Positions 61,091 to 64,000 of a stretch of 64,000 nucleotides of DNA are shown piece by piece (positions within the stretch are counted from its first letter, which is position 1; the number at the start of each line of letters is the position of its first letter). Origin of the DNA: Saprospiraceae bacterium UBA2365 (GTDB lineage: Bacteria > Bacteroidota > Bacteroidia > Chitinophagales > Saprospiraceae); assembly GCA_002344345.1 (NCBI GenBank), contig DDTL01000179.1, positions 1 through 64,000 on the forward strand, written 5' to 3'. Position numbers and translations under genes: made by a program. The notes under the pieces are model-generated. The model was not told where the DNA came from. It ran no database searches and saw only the letters and a program-made list of their open reading frames with translations.

Positions 61091-61265
61091 TTGCAAATTA
61101 ATTTTGCATCAATTAACAATGCCTCGCAATTTATAAAGAATTCATTTGCGACAACATTAATTGGCCTATACAAAAACTATACATCCATACAATTTATACC
61201 AGCGAAATTAGCAGAAATTTAATGTTGATTGATAATAAGTTAAAAAATACCCGTTTGCAAATTAA
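61091..61265. promoter_or_regulatory. Direct repeats TTGCAAATTAA in the susC promoter region
   Basis: TTGCAAATTAA occurs at 61091-61101 and 61255-61265. The first copy is part of the imperfect palindrome TGCAAATTAATTTTGCA (61092-61108), whose 6-bp arms are perfect. Both lie in the 269-bp gap between the regulator gene and susC, the first 42 bp before the susC start. A binding site for the PUL regulator is inferred. Confidence 0.4.
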
Positions 61266-61319
61266 AACAGAAACAACCGGGTTTTAAAATATGATGTACT
61301 TTTGTATGGATTGTAAAAT

Positions 61320-64000
61320 TCAGAAATTGATCAGATAACTGGCCAAACCTACATCATGGTGAAGATTCAGCTTTTTCCTTAATCTGTATCTCTTGATCTC
61401 AACACTTCTTTCTGAAATATTCAACAGTGGAGCGATCTCTTTGGAAACCAGATTTATCCTGAGATAAGCACATAATTTGAGGTCGCTTGGCGAAAGTGTC
61501 GGATGAACTTCATGAAGTCTTTTCAAAAAATCTTTATCAAAACTATCGAATGATTTCATAAATGTATCCCATGAATCTTTACCGGATATATTTTCATTGA
61601 TGCCTGATAATAGTGATAGGAATTTGTTCAGGTCTAAAGAGTTTTTATGCTTTTTTATGTCATCCCTGATCATTTTGAGCAATTCATTTTTTCTGATAAG
61701 ATCAAGATTCGATACAGCTAATTCCTTGCTCTTTTCATCCACAAACTGACTCAATTCCTGATTTCTGACCATCATCAATTGTTGCTCATTTTCAAGTTGC
61801 TGGATCTCCATTTTCAAATTATGCTCAGCTATCAGCTTGTTTTTTTGCTTTTCATAATTTTTCTCATAACTCTTGTTGATCAGATAACCTCCGAGGATCA
61901 ATATAAAAGCATAAAACATAATAGCTCCATTGGTTTCATAAAAAGGCTTCCGTATTCTGAACGATACGGACTGCACACTTTCAGTTTGCCGATCTCCATG
62001 CCTGCCTTTTACAAAAAATGTATATTTACCGGGTGGCAACTTCCTGAAAATAGCAACCGGATTATTTTGCCATATGGTCCAACCGGTACTATAACCTTCC
62101 AGAAAATATTTATATTCCCTTTTAATGTATTTGTTGTATTTCGGAATGCTGAATTCAAATCTCAGATTATTGTCCTTATGACTTAGCACCAGATCCTTTC
62201 CAAGTTCTAACATTCTTTGTCTGCCCTTTTGATCCAGCATTGCAACACCATTGATGCGAACAGAAACTGAAGAATATATCAGATCGGTTAGTTTAAAAAT
62301 GAAATATCCGTCTGCAGTACCTATGAGATAATCCGAATCATTGAGTTGCTCAATATTCTCATAACCGGAAATTGATTTTAGGAAATCAGTATCCAGGAAT
62401 AATTTCCTGTGTCTGAATTCTGGATCTATGTTATTTTTATAAAAAAATTCAAGACCCCGATTGGTAAATATCCATAAACGATTGTTTTTATCAATAGACA
62501 TTTTCCCCGAAATATATCCATCCTGTTCGAAAAAAACCATCATAGATTTCTCTGGCTCAAATTCTCCTGACTCATTATTTAACTTAAAATATCCGTTTCT
62601 GGAAGCATAAATTATTTCCTTTCCATATTTAATAAAACCTGAATTCTTTCCTTTCTTTGGAAAACTATACAAAAACATTCCGTTTGCCTGGGTCAGGTTG
62701 TGATCAAGATTCAGCCTGATAACTCCTTTATATTCATGGCTTATATAAATTTTCAGGTTTTTGCCGATTTCGAAATATCTGGATGATATGTCAAAATTTT
62801 TGATCTTATTGGAAAATATCCAATGATCTCCAACTTTCTTCAATACATTCAATCCGTTATAATTTCCCTGAATTAATACATTTTTAATTCCTGGAACTTC
62901 AGAAAATTTCCATGTGCCCGATGCTGAATATATCTTCCTCTGACTGAAACCATCGATCAGATAGGTGCCTCGGTTGTGTCCACAAAATAATACTCCTTCA
63001 TGAATAAAAAGTGTCCAAACCTGACCTTTTATACCTCCTACCAAACGAAACTCGTCATCTGAACCATAAGTTTTAGCAAACAAGCCCTGGTTGGTCCCTA
63101 AATATAGTATGCCTTTATATAATTTTGAAGTATATACAGTCCCGAGAATGCCAGATTTATCGACATAGCATTTGAATGTACTGTTCAGATTGACACAATT
63201 GATCCCGTTATCCAGTCCGATCCAAAGATTTTTGTCAAAATCTTCAAACAAAGAAAGAGCTGTATTATTGCTTAAGCCTTTATCCTGAGTAATGTGGTAC
63301 ATCAAATCAAAATCGTTCTCAAGGATAAAAACTCCATTAGATATAGTCCCTAAAACAAGTTGACCATTTGCCAGTCGGATACAGGAAAAAATATCATTCT
63401 GATTCACAATTCGATCGTTTTTTCCTTCATATCTGATCAGTTTGCCTTCCTTTAGAATAAACAAACCTGCTTTTTCTGTCTGAAGAAATAAGTCGTTATT
63501 AATATCAAAAATATTACATATCTGATTATTTTTCAATAAATTATCTTTATTGATCAATTCTGACACCCCACCCTTTAAGCGGTAAAGGCCTTCATTCAAT
63601 GTCTGGTAATAGATAACTTTGTCCAGGATAAATACCCGCCAAACCCCATTTGCAGGATTAATTATTTTAAAAGCGCCGGTTTTCAGATTATAAAAATAAA
63701 TCCTGTGAAGCGTCTGAAATAAAACCCAATCTTCAAAATTCAGAATTTCCCAGACATGCTCATCTTCAAGTAATTGATTTTCAATTATTTTTGACAATGA
63801 GTTGTACCTTAATTTACCATCCTGATGCCTCTCCCAATAACCAAACTCCTTGTAGCATCCTGTAAATACTTTTTTTCCTACAACTTTTACTGCCCTTATA
63901 ATCGTTTCATTGGGTGAAGGATATAAAGTCCAGATGGCCCCATTGAATTCCAACAAACCGTCATTATTCGCAAAATAGATTACACGGTCATTATCCTGCG
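61320..64000 (-). CDS. PUL sensor/regulator: beta-propeller, Y_Y_Y, one TM and LuxR-type HTH (5' end beyond the window)
   Basis: The frame is open to the window edge, with QDNDRVIYFANNDGLLEFNG before the first in-frame TTG at 63956, so the start lies outside. About 650 residues of two-component-regulator propeller blades (FANNDGLLEFNG, LWIGLDNGINCVN) are followed by a Y_Y_Y domain (YFLEGYSTGWTIWQ, LPPGKYTFFVKG). A single membrane segment (AIMFYAFILILGGYLI) and a coiled coil come next. The C-terminal LuxR-type HTH reads SDLKLCAYLRINLVSKEIA and RSVEIKRYRLRKKL. There is no kinase or receiver domain, so unlike hybrid two-component sensors it would pass a periplasmic glycan signal straight to its own DNA-binding domain. 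It is co-directional with susC, 269 bp upstream, and is the probable activator of the locus. Confidence 0.9.
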   Translation of the reverse strand, partial: QDNDRVIYFANNDGLLEFNGAIWTLYPSPNETIIRAVKVVGKKVFTGCYKEFGYWERHQDGKLRYNSLSKIIENQLLEDEHVWEILNFEDWVLFQTLHRIYFYNLKTGAFKIINPANGVWRVFILDKVIYYQTLNEGLYRLKGGVSELINKDNLLKNNQICNIFDINNDLFLQTEKAGLFILKEGKLIRYEGKNDRIVNQNDIFSCIRLANGQLVLGTISNGVFILENDFDLMYHITQDKGLSNNTALSLFEDFDKNLWIGLDNGINCVNLNSTFKCYVDKSGILGTVYTSKLYKGILYLGTNQGLFAKTYGSDDEFRLVGGIKGQVWTLFIHEGVLFCGHNRGTYLIDGFSQRKIYSASGTWKFSEVPGIKNVLIQGNYNGLNVLKKVGDHWIFSNKIKNFDISSRYFEIGKNLKIYISHEYKGVIRLNLDHNLTQANGMFLYSFPKKGKNSGFIKYGKEIIYASRNGYFKLNNESGEFEPEKSMMVFFEQDGYISGKMSIDKNNRLWIFTNRGLEFFYKNNIDPEFRHRKLFLDTDFLKSISGYENIEQLNDSDYLIGTADGYFIFKLTDLIYSSVSVRINGVAMLDQKGRQRMLELGKDLVLSHKDNNLRFEFSIPKYNKYIKREYKYFLEGYSTGWTIWQNNPVAIFRKLPPGKYTFFVKGRHGDRQTESVQSVSFRIRKPFYETNGAIMFYAFILILGGYLINKSYEKNYEKQKNKLIAEHNLKMEIQQLENEQQLMMVRNQELSQFVDEKSKELAVSNLDLIRKNELLKMIRDDIKKHKNSLDLNKFLSLLSGINENISGKDSWDTFMKSFDSFDKDFLKRLHEVHPTLSPSDLKLCAYLRINLVSKEIAPLLNISERSVEIKRYRLRKKLNLHHDVGLASYLINF

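Noticed and set aside
1..64000. tRNA, rRNA, CRISPR arrays, prophage or transposase genes
   Set aside because: No cloverleaf-like TTCGA arms in a proper setting, no regular spacer arrays and no integrase or transposase motifs were found in any gap or frame.

Overview
The window looks like chromosomal DNA of a member of the Bacteroidota, most likely of the Saprospiria/Saprospiraceae branch. This is inferred from gene content and not from a marker gene. The signs are type IX secretion and gliding proteins (a PorP/SprF-like protein, SprB repeats, a CHU_C C-terminal domain, a T9SS type A sorting tail), a SusC/SusD polysaccharide utilization locus, a crtD-like/cruF carotenoid pair of the kind that makes saproxanthin- or myxol-type pigments, and many -7 boxes of the Bacteroidota form TAnnTTTG, several of which decide start codons. 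The DNA is AT-rich. I saw no rRNA, tRNA, CRISPR array, transposase or prophage.

Layout. 1-157 is the 3' end of a polyprenyl-phosphate sugar transferase. 404-6555 holds three envelope proteins: TPR/PD40/SPOR, beta-propeller/SprB/OmpA, and a barrel with nine TSP3 repeats and OmpA. 6866-7831 is a fucosyltransferase-like pseudogene with two in-frame stops. 8090-14311 holds a nucleoside phosphorylase, a NagB-like/PIG-L fusion, a small secreted protein, a LysE exporter and a PorP-like protein. 14570-24312 is largely housekeeping: smc-purM, tilS, two lipoproteins, the PLP-homeostasis protein YggS, and a Nudix-type regulator. 24372-32137 has a DEAD-box helicase, der-rfbC-rfbD and a large CHU_C surface protein. 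32224-41033 has a VOC protein, an FMN reductase, a DUF2237 protein, the carotenoid pair, an MBL hydrolase, parA-parB-DUF5683 and a DnaQ/GIY-YIG nuclease. 41504-47465 is looser, with a GNAT, a broken Crp/Fnr fragment, a hypothetical protein, a NamZ-type muramidase, an MgtC/DUF4010 membrane protein and long repeat-bearing gaps.

47544-64000 is a polysaccharide utilization locus read entirely on the minus strand: a propeller/LuxR-type sensor regulator (cut by the window end), SusC, SusD, two PKD-containing surface lipoproteins, GH16, GH30, GH5-CBM6-fascin-T9SS tail, and a second GH30. Together these suggest capture and breakdown of a beta-1,3/beta-1,6-glucan such as laminarin or a fungal glucan.

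The least expected content lies between genes. One family of about 165-210 bp has 19-bp terminal inverted repeats and can fold end to end, like a MITE; it has four full and two half copies here. A second family (about 140-270 bp; four copies plus a fragment) has conserved ends and a variable hairpin-bearing centre, and it supplies the stop codon of yggS. The two families abut at about 41290. No mobilizing enzyme is present in the window.
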